64,000 nt of DNA, from assembly GCA_963826695.1 (NCBI GenBank), contig CAWGXZ010000004.1:1240001-1304000 (forward strand). The letters run 5' to 3'. Position numbers and translations under genes: made by a program. The DNA is from CAWGXZ01 sp963826695. GTDB taxonomy: Bacteria; Pseudomonadota; Gammaproteobacteria; Burkholderiales; Burkholderiaceae_C. Below the pieces are notes generated by a model. That model had not been told where the DNA came from. It saw only the letters and a list, made by a program, of their open reading frames with translations, and did no database searches. Numbering within the stretch: position 1 is the first letter of the stretch; each line of letters opens with the position of its first letter. Positions 53,394 through 61,456 of this stretch are shown in pieces.

Positions 53394-54095
53394 ATGCTGC
53401 AGGTCGAACGCCTGAGCGCCGGCTACGGCCTCGCTCCCGTGCTGCGCGGCGTTTCGTTCACCGTCGAGCCGGGCCGGATCGTCAGCCTCCTCGGCCGCAA
53501 CGGGTCGGGGCGCACGACCACCTTGAAGGCCGTTGCCGGGCTGGTGGCGGCGCAGGGCGCCGTGGCCTGGCGCGGTGGCTCGCTGCTCGGCCTGCCGCCT
53601 TTCGCGATCGCCCGCCGCGGTGTCGGCTATGTCGCCGAAAGCCGCGACGTGTTCCCGACGCTGAGCGTCGAGCAGAACCTGCTGCTGGGAGAAAAGCCCG
53701 GCCGGCCGCGCCAGGCCGGCCCGTGGAACACCGCCGAGGTCTACCGCCTGTTCCCGCGTCTGCACGACTGCCGCAAGCGGCCGGCCGGCGTGCTCTCCGG
53801 TGGCGAGCAGCAGATGCTGGCGATCGGCCGCTGCCTGATGGGCAATCCCGAACTGCTGCTGATCGACGAACCCACCGAGGGCCTGGCGCCGCAACTCGTC
53901 GAGCTGGTCGCTGCAACCCTGCTGCAGCTGCGCGAGCGCGGCGTCGCGGTGCTGCTGGTCGAGCAGAAGCTGGCGATCGCGTTGCAGATCTCGGACCGTT
54001 GCTGCGTGCTCGGCGGCGGGCGCATCGTTTTCGACGGCACGCCCGATGAACTTCGGGCGGCGGCGGACATTCGCCAGGGCTGGCTTGCCGTCTGA
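53394..54095 (+). CDS. livF: branched-chain amino acid-type ABC transporter ATPase LivF with Walker A Lys-to-Arg
   Basis: A 233-residue ATPase. The Walker A reads GRNGSGRTT (residues 34-42): the usual lysine is Arg40. Other motifs are normal: Q-loop YVAESRDVFPTLSV, signature LSGGEQQMLAIGR, Walker B LLLIDEPTEGLAP, switch residue in LLVEQKLAIAL (LivF proteins have Gln/Lys rather than His here). It follows livG by one base. The Lys-to-Arg change would be expected to weaken ATP hydrolysis, but I recall related LivF proteins with Arg here, so it may be tolerated while LivG supplies a normal site. Confidence 0.9.
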   Translation: MLQVERLSAGYGLAPVLRGVSFTVEPGRIVSLLGRNGSGRTTTLKAVAGLVAAQGAVAWRGGSLLGLPPFAIARRGVGYVAESRDVFPTLSVEQNLLLGEKPGRPRQAGPWNTAEVYRLFPRLHDCRKRPAGVLSGGEQQMLAIGRCLMGNPELLLIDEPTEGLAPQLVELVAATLLQLRERGVAVLLVEQKLAIALQISDRCCVLGGGRIVFDGTPDELRAAADIRQGWLAV

Positions 54096-54156
54096 CCGGC
54101 CCGGGCGAGGGACCGCTCTCTAGAATCGGTCGCAGCCCCCGCTTCGAAGGACACCG

Positions 54157-56250
54157 ATGAGTGCGAACTACCAACTGCATGGCTCGGTCGCCGTGATCAC
54201 GCTCGACAACCCGCCGGTCAACGGCCTCGGCCACGCGACGCGGCTCGGCATTGCCGACGGCATCTCGCGCGCCGGCGACGACGCAGCGGTCGAGGCGATC
54301 GTCATCACCGGCGCCGGCAAGGCGTTCTCGGGCGGGGCCGACATCCGCGAATTCGGCACGCCGAAGATGGTCGCCGAGCCGAACCTGCTGAACGTCATCC
54401 GCACCCTCGAGGGCTCGGCCAAGCCGGTGGTCGCGGCGATCCACAGCGTCTGCATGGGCGGCGGGCTCGAGCTGGCGCTCGGCTGCCACTACCGGGTGGT
54501 TTCGGCCGGCACCCAGGTGGCGCTGCCCGAAGTCAAGCTCGGGCTGCTGCCCGGGGCGGGGGGAACGCAGCGGCTGCCGCGGGTGCTGGGGCTGGAGACC
54601 GCGCTCAACATGATCGTCAGCGGCAAGACCGTGCCCAGCGAGATGCTCGCCGGCGCGCCGGGCCAGAAGCTGTTCGATCGCCTGATCGAAGGCGACCTGC
54701 TCGATGGCGCGATCGAGTTCGCGCGCAGCGTGGCGGCCCAGCGACCGCTGCCGCTGGTGCGCAACCTGGCGGTGCAGCATGCCAACGCGCCGGCCTTCCT
54801 GCAGTTCGCGCGCAACACCGTGGGCGCGATGTCGGCCAACTTCCCGGCGCCGCTGAAATGCGTTGAGGCGGTCGCCGCGTCGAGCAAGATGAAGTTCGAC
54901 GAAGGCATGAAGCTCGAGCGCGAGCTGTTCCTCAACCTGATGCTGACGCCCGAGTCGAAGGCGCTGCGCCATGCCTTCATGGCCGAGCGGGCGACGAGCA
55001 AGATTCCCGACGTGCCGGCCGACACGCCGCTGCGCCCGGTGCGCAAGGTGGCGGTGATCGGCGCCGGCACGATGGGCGGCGGCATCGCGATGAACTTCCT
55101 CAACGCCGGCCTGCCGGTGGTGATGCTGGAGACGAAGCAGGAAGCGCTCGATCGCGGCACGGCGACGATGCGCGGCAACTACGAGGCGCGCGTCAGGAAG
55201 GGCAAGATGAAGCCGGCCGAGCTCGACCAGCGCATGGGCCTGCTTTCGACGACGCTCGACTACGCGGCCCTCGGCGACGCCGACCTGGTGATCGAGGCGG
55301 TGTTCGAGGAACTCGGCGTCAAGGAGCAGGTGTTCAGGAAGCTCGACGAGGTGATGAAGCCCGGCGCGATTCTCGCGACCAACACCTCGACGCTCGACGT
55401 GAATCGCATCGCCGGCTTCACCCGGCGGCCGCAGGACGTGATCGGGATGCACTTCTTCAGCCCGGCCAACGTCATGAAGCTGCTCGAGGTGGTTCGCGGC
55501 GCGCAGACGGCGGTCGACGTGCTGGCGACCGTCATGGCGCTCGGCAAGAAGATCAAGAAGACCTGCGTCGTCTCGGGTGTCTGCGACGGCTTCATCGGCA
55601 ACCGGATGATCGAGCAGTACATCCGCCAGGCGGGCTTCCTGCTCGATGAAGGCTGCACGCCCGAGCAGGTCGACCAGGCGGCCGAGAAATTCGGCTTCGC
55701 GATGGGCCCGTTCCGCATGGGCGACCTGGCCGGCAACGACATCGGCTGGGCGATCCGCAAGCGCCGCTATAGAGAGAAGCCGGATGTCCGCTACAGCAAG
55801 ACCGCCGACCTGCTGTGCGAGATGGGCCGCTTCGGCCAGAAGACCGGCGCCGGCTGGTACGACTACGCGCCCGGGCAGCGCAAGCCGAAGCCTTCGGCCG
55901 CGGTCGTCGAGATGATCGAGAAGCACCGCGCCGAACTCGGCATCGCGCCGCGCCGGATCGACAGCGACGAAATCGTCCACCGGCTGGTCTATGCGCTGGT
56001 CAACGAGGGCGCGCGGATCGTCGACGAGGGCATCGCGCTGCGCGCCTCCGACATCGACGTGGTGTATCTCACCGGCTACGGCTTCCCGCTGCACCGCGGC
56101 GGGCCGATGTGCTACGCCGACACGGTGGGCCTCTACAACGTGGTCGCGGCGATGAAGCGCTTCGCCAGGAACCCGAACGACGACGCCGACTTCTGGCAGC
56201 CGGCGCCGCTGCTCGCGCGGCTGGCCGCCGAAGGCAAGAGCTTCAACTGA
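54157..56250 (+). CDS. enoyl-CoA hydratase / 3-hydroxyacyl-CoA dehydrogenase fusion (FadB/FadJ type)
   Basis: A 697-residue two-function enzyme of beta-oxidation. Residues 1-190 are a crotonase domain (oxyanion hole in GKAFSGGADIREFG and GGGLELALGCHYRV; catalytic Glu in LPEVKLGLLPGAGGTQRLPR, given in part). From about residue 300 is the NAD-binding fold (GAGTMGGGIAMNF) and then the dehydrogenase C-terminal domains (GMHFFSPANVMKLLEVV, with catalytic His). A GAAGGA ribosome site precedes the ATG. The thiolase gene follows after 31 bp, so the two make a fad operon. The layout resembles the peroxisomal/FadJ form rather than E. coli FadB with its longer linker. Confidence 0.93.
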   Translation: MSANYQLHGSVAVITLDNPPVNGLGHATRLGIADGISRAGDDAAVEAIVITGAGKAFSGGADIREFGTPKMVAEPNLLNVIRTLEGSAKPVVAAIHSVCMGGGLELALGCHYRVVSAGTQVALPEVKLGLLPGAGGTQRLPRVLGLETALNMIVSGKTVPSEMLAGAPGQKLFDRLIEGDLLDGAIEFARSVAAQRPLPLVRNLAVQHANAPAFLQFARNTVGAMSANFPAPLKCVEAVAASSKMKFDEGMKLERELFLNLMLTPESKALRHAFMAERATSKIPDVPADTPLRPVRKVAVIGAGTMGGGIAMNFLNAGLPVVMLETKQEALDRGTATMRGNYEARVRKGKMKPAELDQRMGLLSTTLDYAALGDADLVIEAVFEELGVKEQVFRKLDEVMKPGAILATNTSTLDVNRIAGFTRRPQDVIGMHFFSPANVMKLLEVVRGAQTAVDVLATVMALGKKIKKTCVVSGVCDGFIGNRMIEQYIRQAGFLLDEGCTPEQVDQAAEKFGFAMGPFRMGDLAGNDIGWAIRKRRYREKPDVRYSKTADLLCEMGRFGQKTGAGWYDYAPGQRKPKPSAAVVEMIEKHRAELGIAPRRIDSDEIVHRLVYALVNEGARIVDEGIALRASDIDVVYLTGYGFPLHRGGPMCYADTVGLYNVVAAMKRFARNPNDDADFWQPAPLLARLAAEGKSFN

Positions 56251-56281
56251 GCGCGACCGCGCAGCACGAACCGGAAACGCC

Positions 56282-57457
56282 ATGACCCAAGCCCTGATCG
56301 TCTCCACCGCCCGCACGCCGCTCTGCAAGAGCTGGAAGGGCGCCTTCAACATGACGCCTGGCGCGACGCTCGGCGGCCACGCGGTGCGCGCCGCGATCGA
56401 GCGCGCCGGCATCGACGGCGCCGAAGTCGAAGACGTGCTGATGGGCTGCGCGCTGCCCGAAGGCACCACCGGCGGCAACGTCGCCCGGCAGATCGCCCTG
56501 CGCGCCGGCCTGCCGGTGACGACCTCGGGCGTGACCGTCAACCGCTTCTGCTCGAGCGGGCTGCAGACGATCGCGATGGCAGGGCAGCGCATCGTCGCCG
56601 GCGAGGCCGACGTGTTCGTCGCCGGCGGCATCGAAAGCATCTCGTGCGTGCAGAACGAGGCCAACCGCCACATGTACATCGACCCGGCGCTGCAGGAGCA
56701 GAAGCCCGGCATCTACTGGAGCATGGTGCAGACCGCCGAGCAGGTCGCCAAGCGCTACGGCATCGCCCGTGAGCGGATGGACCGCTACGGCGCGGAAAGC
56801 CAGCAGAAGGCGTGTGCGGCGCGCGACGCCGGGCGCTTCGACGACGAGATCGCGCCAATCACCGTCACCGCCGGCGTTGCCGACCCGGTGACGGGCCTGC
56901 GCAGCCAGAAGGTCAGCGTTTCGGCCGACGAGGGCCTGCGTGCGGGAACGACCTACGAGGCGGTGGCGTCGATCCGCCCGGTGACGCCGGGCGGCGTGAT
57001 CGCTGCCGGCAACGCCAGCCAGTTCAGCGACGGCGCAGGCGCCTGCGTGGTGATGCACGAGCGGCTGGTCGAGCAGCGCGGGCTGAAGCCGCTCGGCCGC
57101 TTCCTCGGCTTTGCGGTCGCCGGCTGCGAGCCGGATGAAATGGGCATCGGGCCGGTGTTCGCCGTGCCGAAGCTGCTGAAGCGGCTGGGCCTCACGGTGG
57201 ACGACATCGACCTCTGGGAGCTCAACGAGGCCTTTGCCGTGCAGGTGCTCTACTGCGCCGACACGCTCGGCATCCCGATGGAGCGGCTGAACGTCGACGG
57301 CGGCGCGATCGCCGTCGGGCATCCCTACGGCGTGAGCGGCCAGCGGCTGACCGGCCACGCGCTGATCGAAGGCCGGCGGCGTGGTGCCAGGCGCGTCTGC
57401 GTGACGATGTGCGTCGGCGGTGGCATGGGCGCCGCCGGCGTCTTCGAGGTGCTCTGA
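56282..57457 (+). CDS. acetyl-CoA C-acyltransferase (thiolase)
   Basis: A 391-residue thiolase that cleaves 3-ketoacyl-CoA in the last step of beta-oxidation. The nucleophilic Cys90 is in VNRFCSSGLQT. The family's His is in GHPYGVSGQRLTGH, and the second Cys in VTMCVGGGMGAAG. Full length for FadA/FadI. It is the partner of the upstream fusion enzyme. A one-base gap separates its stop from the GTG of the small membrane protein gene. Confidence 0.94.
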   Translation: MTQALIVSTARTPLCKSWKGAFNMTPGATLGGHAVRAAIERAGIDGAEVEDVLMGCALPEGTTGGNVARQIALRAGLPVTTSGVTVNRFCSSGLQTIAMAGQRIVAGEADVFVAGGIESISCVQNEANRHMYIDPALQEQKPGIYWSMVQTAEQVAKRYGIARERMDRYGAESQQKACAARDAGRFDDEIAPITVTAGVADPVTGLRSQKVSVSADEGLRAGTTYEAVASIRPVTPGGVIAAGNASQFSDGAGACVVMHERLVEQRGLKPLGRFLGFAVAGCEPDEMGIGPVFAVPKLLKRLGLTVDDIDLWELNEAFAVQVLYCADTLGIPMERLNVDGGAIAVGHPYGVSGQRLTGHALIEGRRRGARRVCVTMCVGGGMGAAGVFEVL

Positions 57458-57458
57458 C

Positions 57459-57728
57459 GTGGCGGACGATCCGACCCGCACCGCAAAGGGTTCGTACACG
57501 GCGGCATTCCACAAGGCGAGCGCCGAGAAGTCGAAGCTCGACGGCTGGATCTGGCGACTGATCTTCGCCGGCATCTTCGTGACCGGGCTCGGCTTCGCGG
57601 TCGAGCGCCAGGGCGAGCCGCTCGGCTGGGCGATCGTCGGCATCGGCGTCGGCAGCATCGTGGTCGGCATCGCACTGATATTCGTCCGGGCGCGCACACC
57701 CACTCCCAAAGACCGAGGACCGGCATGA
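57459..57728 (+). CDS. small membrane protein of unknown function in the fad cluster
   Basis: An 89-residue protein starting with GTG at 57459, 1 bp after the thiolase stop. The first 30 residues are polar (ADDPTRTAKGSYTAAFHKAS). Two membrane helices follow (WIWRLIFAGIFVTGLGFAV and WAIVGIGVGSIVVGIALIFV), then a short basic tail. The stop overlaps the next gene's ATG (ATGA). The tight packing supports a real gene. No family is recognised. Confidence 0.75.
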   Translation: MADDPTRTAKGSYTAAFHKASAEKSKLDGWIWRLIFAGIFVTGLGFAVERQGEPLGWAIVGIGVGSIVVGIALIFVRARTPTPKDRGPA

Positions 57729-58162
57729 AGTTCCCGATTCCCATTCCGTTCGCCGAGAACCTCGGCCTCGAGTTGCTGCGCTTCGAGGGCGGCCACGCCG
57801 AGATTGCGCTCGATCTGCGGCCCGAGCTGTGCAACAGCTGGATGGTGGCGCACGGTGGCGTGACCATGACGCTGCTCGACGTCGTCATGGCGCACGCGGC
57901 GCGCAGCCCGATGCCGGACGTGGAGCTCGACACGCGCGGCGTGGTCACCATCGAGATGAAGACCAGCTTCATGCGCCCCGGCGCCGGCCGGCTGCTGGGC
58001 AAAGGCAAGCTGCTGCACCGCAGCAACACGCTGGCGTTCTGCGAGGCCTCGATCTACGACCCGGAGCAGCTGCTGGTGGCGCATGCGACCGGCACCTTCA
58101 AGTACCTGCGCGGCCTGTCGGTCGGCGGCAAGGTGGTGCAGCGGATCAGCGCGTCGGACTGA
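57725..58162 (+). CDS. PaaI-family hotdog thioesterase
   Basis: A 145-residue single hotdog domain. The catalytic region LCNSWMVAHGGVTMTLLDVV is that of PaaI/YiiD-type acyl-CoA thioesterases, with the Asp in the central helix acting on the thioester. It probably trims acyl-CoA intermediates of the surrounding beta-oxidation genes and frees CoA. Overlaps the upstream gene by ATGA; the next gene begins 14 bp later. Substrate chain length cannot be told. Confidence 0.9.
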   Translation: MKFPIPIPFAENLGLELLRFEGGHAEIALDLRPELCNSWMVAHGGVTMTLLDVVMAHAARSPMPDVELDTRGVVTIEMKTSFMRPGAGRLLGKGKLLHRSNTLAFCEASIYDPEQLLVAHATGTFKYLRGLSVGGKVVQRISASD

Positions 58163-58176
58163 GGGAGCCGCAATCC

Positions 58177-59196
58177 ATGGGCACCGTCAACCAGCAGATC
58201 GTCCTGGTTTCCCGCCCGCAGGGCGAGCCCAGCGTCGAAAACTTCAGGCTGCAGGAGGCGCCGCTCGCGCCGCTGGCTGAAGGTCAGGTGCGGGTACGGC
58301 ACCACTTCCTGAGCCTCGACCCCTACATGCGCGGCCGGATGAGCGAGGCCAAGAACTACGCCGCGCCGCAGCCGCTCGGCGACGTGATGATCGGCGGCAC
58401 CGTCGGCGAAGTCGTCGAGTCGCGGCACGCGGACTTCCGGCCGGGCGACACCGTGGCCGGCATGGGCGGCTGGCAGCTGTACTCGGTGGTCGACGCCGGC
58501 AAGCCCGGCCAATTGCGCAAGGTCGACGCAACGCGGGTGCCGATCTCGGCGTACCTGGGCGTGCTCGGCATGCCGGGCGTCACCGCCTGGTACGGCCTGA
58601 CGCAGATCTGCAGGCCGAAGGCGGGCGAGACGGTGGTCGTCAGTGCGGCGAGCGGCGCGGTCGGCTCGGCCGTCGGCCAACTCGCCAAGGCGCGCGGCTG
58701 CCGCGTGGTCGGCATCGCCGGCGGCGCCGAGAAATGCGCCTGGGTCGAGCGCGAACTCGGCTTCGACGCCTGCGTCGACTACAAGGCGCACGGCGACGCC
58801 AGGTCGCTGAACGCCGCGCTCGAAGCCGCGTTGCCGGACGGCGCCGACGCGCACTTCGAGAACGTCGGCGGCCGAATCCTCGACGCCGTGATGCTGCGCA
58901 TGAACGCCTTCGGCCGAATCGCCGTCTGCGGAATGATCGCCGGCTACAGCGGCGAGCCGATCCCGATGCAGTACCCGCAACTCATCTTGCGGTCGCGCCT
59001 GCGAATCGAAGGATTCATCGTCAGCGAGCACCCCGAGTTCTGGCCGCAGGCGCTGGCTGAGCTGGAGGAGGGGGTTTCGGGCGGGAAGATCAAGTATCGG
59101 GAGAGCGTTGCGGAAGGGCTTGCTTCGGCGCCCGAGGCGTTTCTCGGGCTGCTGAAGGGGCGGAATTTCGGCAAGCAGGTGGTGAGGCTGGGTTGA
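58177..59196 (+). CDS. NADP-dependent MDR-family oxidoreductase (leukotriene B4 dehydrogenase/CurA-like)
   Basis: A 339-residue zinc-free medium-chain reductase. The N-terminal cap (FLSLDPYMRGRMSEAKNYA) is the hallmark of the LTB4DH/CurA/YncB branch, followed by the cofactor loop SAASGAVGSAVGQLAKARG and FENVGGRILDAVM. Such enzymes reduce enone double bonds with NADPH. A GAGGGAG ribosome site stands before the ATG. It is the last gene of the fad-linked cluster; the 168 bp behind it lack a clear terminator. Confidence 0.93.
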   Translation: MGTVNQQIVLVSRPQGEPSVENFRLQEAPLAPLAEGQVRVRHHFLSLDPYMRGRMSEAKNYAAPQPLGDVMIGGTVGEVVESRHADFRPGDTVAGMGGWQLYSVVDAGKPGQLRKVDATRVPISAYLGVLGMPGVTAWYGLTQICRPKAGETVVVSAASGAVGSAVGQLAKARGCRVVGIAGGAEKCAWVERELGFDACVDYKAHGDARSLNAALEAALPDGADAHFENVGGRILDAVMLRMNAFGRIAVCGMIAGYSGEPIPMQYPQLILRSRLRIEGFIVSEHPEFWPQALAELEEGVSGGKIKYRESVAEGLASAPEAFLGLLKGRNFGKQVVRLG

Positions 59197-59364
59197 GGGC
59201 GCGGTGCTGCTTTTTGCCTGAATTTAGTGTTCGCGTGTACTTCAGCAATCTGTGCCAAGGCCGCGCCTACGCATGATTTTTCTGTGGCGAGGCCGCCACG
59301 GTTACGCAGCAAGCGGACAGGATACGCAGCAGGACTGCGCTCGATAACACGGGCCCCTTGAGCA

Positions 59365-60072
59365 ATGGACGAATTCGCACAAACGTTCGCTCAGTTCCAA
59401 GACCATCTTGCGCCACGGCTCGACGTCTACGAACAGGCCATCTATCTCTATGTCCTTCGACACACGCACGTCGAAGGAAGGCGCGAGATCGTCATTGGCC
59501 TCAAGTCGGCGCGAAAGAAGCTCGCCTTTGGAGTCGGCAAGGCCGGGTCGCCCCCGTCGGAGGCCGTCGTCTACGAGAAGCTGCGCGCGCTCGAGCAAAA
59601 AGGCTGCGTCAAGGTGCTGAGCAGCGAGCGCGCTGGCACTCGCATCCAAATTGTCTTGCCCAACGAAATCCCCGGTCTTCTCCCTGTGGCTACCTCCGCG
59701 GCCGAGATCACACTCGAAGAGCAAGACTTCTTCTCCATCCCGGAGAACAGGAAGCTCATTCTCGAGCGAGAGAAGTGGCGCTGCTTCTACTGTCTTGCTG
59801 TGCTCGACGAGAACAACCACGTAGTCGAGCATGTCGTTTCTCGACCCGAGGGAAACAACTCCTATATGAACGTCGCCGCTGCTTGCCGGCGATGCAACAA
59901 CCGTAAGAGTGCAATGCTTGTCGAAGACTTCCTGCGCACGCTATATCGCGAGGGCATTCTCTCGGGCGACGAGTTCTCGGTACGGGTAGCGCTCCTAGCG
60001 AACCTGAGGGCAGGCGAGCTTCGCCCGGTTCTCCACCAGGCGCCCAACCCTTCCATCGAGCGGACAGCCTAA
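59365..60072 (+). CDS. HNH endonuclease domain protein ending inside an attC-like site
   Basis: A 235-residue protein. Residues about 15-110 look like a winged-helix DNA-binding domain (YEQAIYLYVLRHTHVEGRRE, VVYEKLRALEQKGCVKVL). Residues 138-182 are an HNH nuclease fold: zinc CxxC pairs at Cys140/143 and Cys174/177, the His156 of EHVVS, and the Asn of RRCNNRKS. The last codons (NPSIERTA) are read from the attC-like site downstream, a common sign of integron cassette genes. Base composition is less GC-rich than the flanks. Possible roles include defence or mobile-element nuclease; none is proven. Confidence 0.82.
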   Translation: MDEFAQTFAQFQDHLAPRLDVYEQAIYLYVLRHTHVEGRREIVIGLKSARKKLAFGVGKAGSPPSEAVVYEKLRALEQKGCVKVLSSERAGTRIQIVLPNEIPGLLPVATSAAEITLEEQDFFSIPENRKLILEREKWRCFYCLAVLDENNHVVEHVVSRPEGNNSYMNVAAACRRCNNRKSAMLVEDFLRTLYREGILSGDEFSVRVALLANLRAGELRPVLHQAPNPSIERTA

Positions 60073-60120
60073 AGCCCGCTGTGCGCGCTTTGGGCTGTCC
60101 GCTAATGTCAAACGTTCGGC
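60042..60120 (+). repeat. attC-like integron recombination site 1
   Basis: The inverse core GCCCAAC (60042-60048) and the core-like GTTCGGC (60114-60120; consensus GTTRRRY, one mismatch) flank a long imperfect stem. AGCGGACAGCC pairs with GGCTGTCCGCT, and an inner AAAGC pairs with GCTTT. The outer CAT...ATG region has the unpaired bases typical of attC. Size (79 bp) and the run TAATGTCAAACGTT match attC sites of Xanthomonas/Pseudomonas-type chromosomal integrons. The HNH gene stop lies inside it. Confidence 0.75.
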
Positions 60121-60172
60121 CGCGTAAGCCACCGTTGTCACGTGTGCGCCAGAGGCGTATAGTTCCCGTCAG

Positions 60173-60484
60173 ATGCTCACCGTCGTCGAAAGCCCTCTGT
60201 TCCAGAAGCTTTGGCCGCTGTACTGGTCCGAAGAAGAGCGGGGAGAGTTCGCAGCATACATTTCAGCGAATGCAAGTACCGGTAATGTCATTCGTGAGTC
60301 TGGCGGGCTGCGGAAGGTCCGGTGGGCTCGTTCGGGCGCCGGAAAGTCTGGTGGTGTACGGATCATCTATTTCACGCGCACTGACGAAGGTGAGTTGATG
60401 CTCCTAACGATCTACGCAAAAGGCAGTACCGGAAACATCGCAACTGCCAAACTCAAGGAGATTCGTCGTGCCCTCGAAAATTAA
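60173..60484 (+). CDS. RelE/HigB-like toxin of a type II toxin-antitoxin module
   Basis: A 103-residue protein of the RelE/ParE superfamily (HigB2/DUF1044 branch). Landmarks are LWPLYWSEEERGEFAAYI, GGLRKVRWARSGAGKSGGVR and IIYFTRTDEGELMLLTIYAK. Such toxins cleave mRNA on the ribosome. The antitoxin gene follows and overlaps by 17 bp. The toxin-first order is that of higBA modules. It lies between two attC-like sites, so it is a cassette-borne module. Confidence 0.9.
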   Translation: MLTVVESPLFQKLWPLYWSEEERGEFAAYISANASTGNVIRESGGLRKVRWARSGAGKSGGVRIIYFTRTDEGELMLLTIYAKGSTGNIATAKLKEIRRALEN

Positions 60485-60782
60485 GCGGCTGACGGAGGCA
60501 GAAATCGAAGCCTATGAAGCAACACGCGACATTGGTGAAGAGCTGCTTCAATCCATCCAAGACATGAAGGCTGGGAGGGGTAAGGTTGTAGTCTCGCCAG
60601 CCATCGAGGCGCGGAGCATGACGGGGCTTTCTCAATCACAGTTCGCCGCATTGCTCGGTGTTTCCGTTCGCACCTTGCAAGGCTGGGAGCAGGGCCGCAA
60701 ACAGCCGAGTGGCGCAGCTAGAACATTGCTGGCAATTGCGCGCACCAATCCGAAAGCTGTCCTAGCGGTCTCCGGCAAGTAA
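60468..60782 (+). CDS. HigA2-like antitoxin with Xre-type HTH
   Basis: A 104-residue DNA-binding antitoxin. The helix-turn-helix is at about residues 52-80 (TGLSQSQFAALLGVSVRTLQ). The N-terminal half binds and blocks the toxin in related systems. The start is GTG at 60468, with a strong AAGGAG site 7 bp ahead inside the toxin gene, giving a 17-bp overlap. It should autorepress the pair. Confidence 0.9.
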   Translation: MPSKIKRLTEAEIEAYEATRDIGEELLQSIQDMKAGRGKVVVSPAIEARSMTGLSQSQFAALLGVSVRTLQGWEQGRKQPSGAARTLLAIARTNPKAVLAVSGK

Positions 60783-60803
60783 CTTTTTGCACCGCACAAT
60801 CAC

Positions 60804-60861
60804 GCCGAACCATGCGTTGCACCGGACTGCCTCTGGCATTCGGTGAACTGGAACGTATGGC
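60804..60861 (+). repeat. attC-like integron recombination site 2
   Basis: Inverse core GCCGAAC (60804-60810) is the exact reverse complement of the GTTCGGC core that begins this cassette at 60114, the relation expected for the two ends of one cassette. The L boxes TTGCACCG and CGGTGAA pair with one extra-helical G, followed by TGCC/GGCA. The right core GTATGGC (60855-60861) is degenerate. Length is 58 bp, within the attC range. Confidence 0.62.
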
Positions 60862-60877
60862 CCCAAACAGCGCGCCC

Positions 60878-61375
60878 ATGACTCGCCAATCTCTCAAGAC
60901 GCAATCAATCGGGCTCGTGGGCTGGCTCCTCGCGACATTTGCCGCTGGCGCCGTGGGGGCGTTTGCTTCTGCACGCGCCGCCTCGTTCTACGGGCAACTT
61001 TCGCAGCCGGGTTGGGCTCCGCCCGCGTGGTTGTTCGGGCCCGTCTGGTCTGCGCTCTACCTCTGCATGGCGGTCGCCGCCTGGCTGGTGTGGCGCGAGC
61101 GCGGCTTCAAGGGGGCACCGGTTGCGCTGTGGCTTTTCGTCATTCAGCTTGTCGCGAACGCGCTCTGGACCTGGTTGTTCTTCGTGCTGCATGCGGGCGC
61201 GCTTGCCTTGACCGAAATCGTCGTGCTCTGGCTGCTCATCGCGGCGACCATCTTCAAGTTCTGGCCCGTTCACCGGCTTGCCGCACTGTTGCTGGTGCCG
61301 TATCTCGCATGGGTGAGTTTTGCTGCTGCGCTGACGCTGGCGTTGTGGCGCCTGAATCCCTCGGTTCTTGGCTAG
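60878..61375 (+). CDS. tspO: TspO/MBR family tryptophan-rich sensory protein
   Basis: A 165-residue membrane protein with five helices, homologous to the translocator protein TSPO, which binds porphyrins and affects oxygen/stress responses. The signature PGWAPPAWLFGPVWSALYLCM (in part) is followed by many Trp residues. ATGs at 60812 and 60857 are also in frame, but that stretch is the attC-like site itself, so the ATG at 60878 is preferred. It may be a third cassette whose downstream attC is lost, or resident DNA. Confidence 0.9.
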   Translation: MTRQSLKTQSIGLVGWLLATFAAGAVGAFASARAASFYGQLSQPGWAPPAWLFGPVWSALYLCMAVAAWLVWRERGFKGAPVALWLFVIQLVANALWTWLFFVLHAGALALTEIVVLWLLIAATIFKFWPVHRLAALLLVPYLAWVSFAAALTLALWRLNPSVLG

Positions 61376-61456
61376 GCTGTCGCGTAGACGTCGACGCCGG
61401 ATCGGACCGAATTCGTTGGATTCGGAGCTTTCAAACATTTCGAACAGGAGATCGCC

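Noticed and set aside
51376..53415. A single LivM-LivG fusion protein
   Set aside because: The fusion arises from one extra base in livM. The alternative frame gives a membrane tail and an ATGA junction with livG, and the Arg-rich linker of the fusion has no protein character.
59192..59198. GTTGAGG as the left core site of an HNH nuclease cassette
   Set aside because: It lies in the stop region of the oxidoreductase gene, fails the last position of GTTRRRY, and is not complementary to the inverse core GCCCAAC of attC-like site 1.
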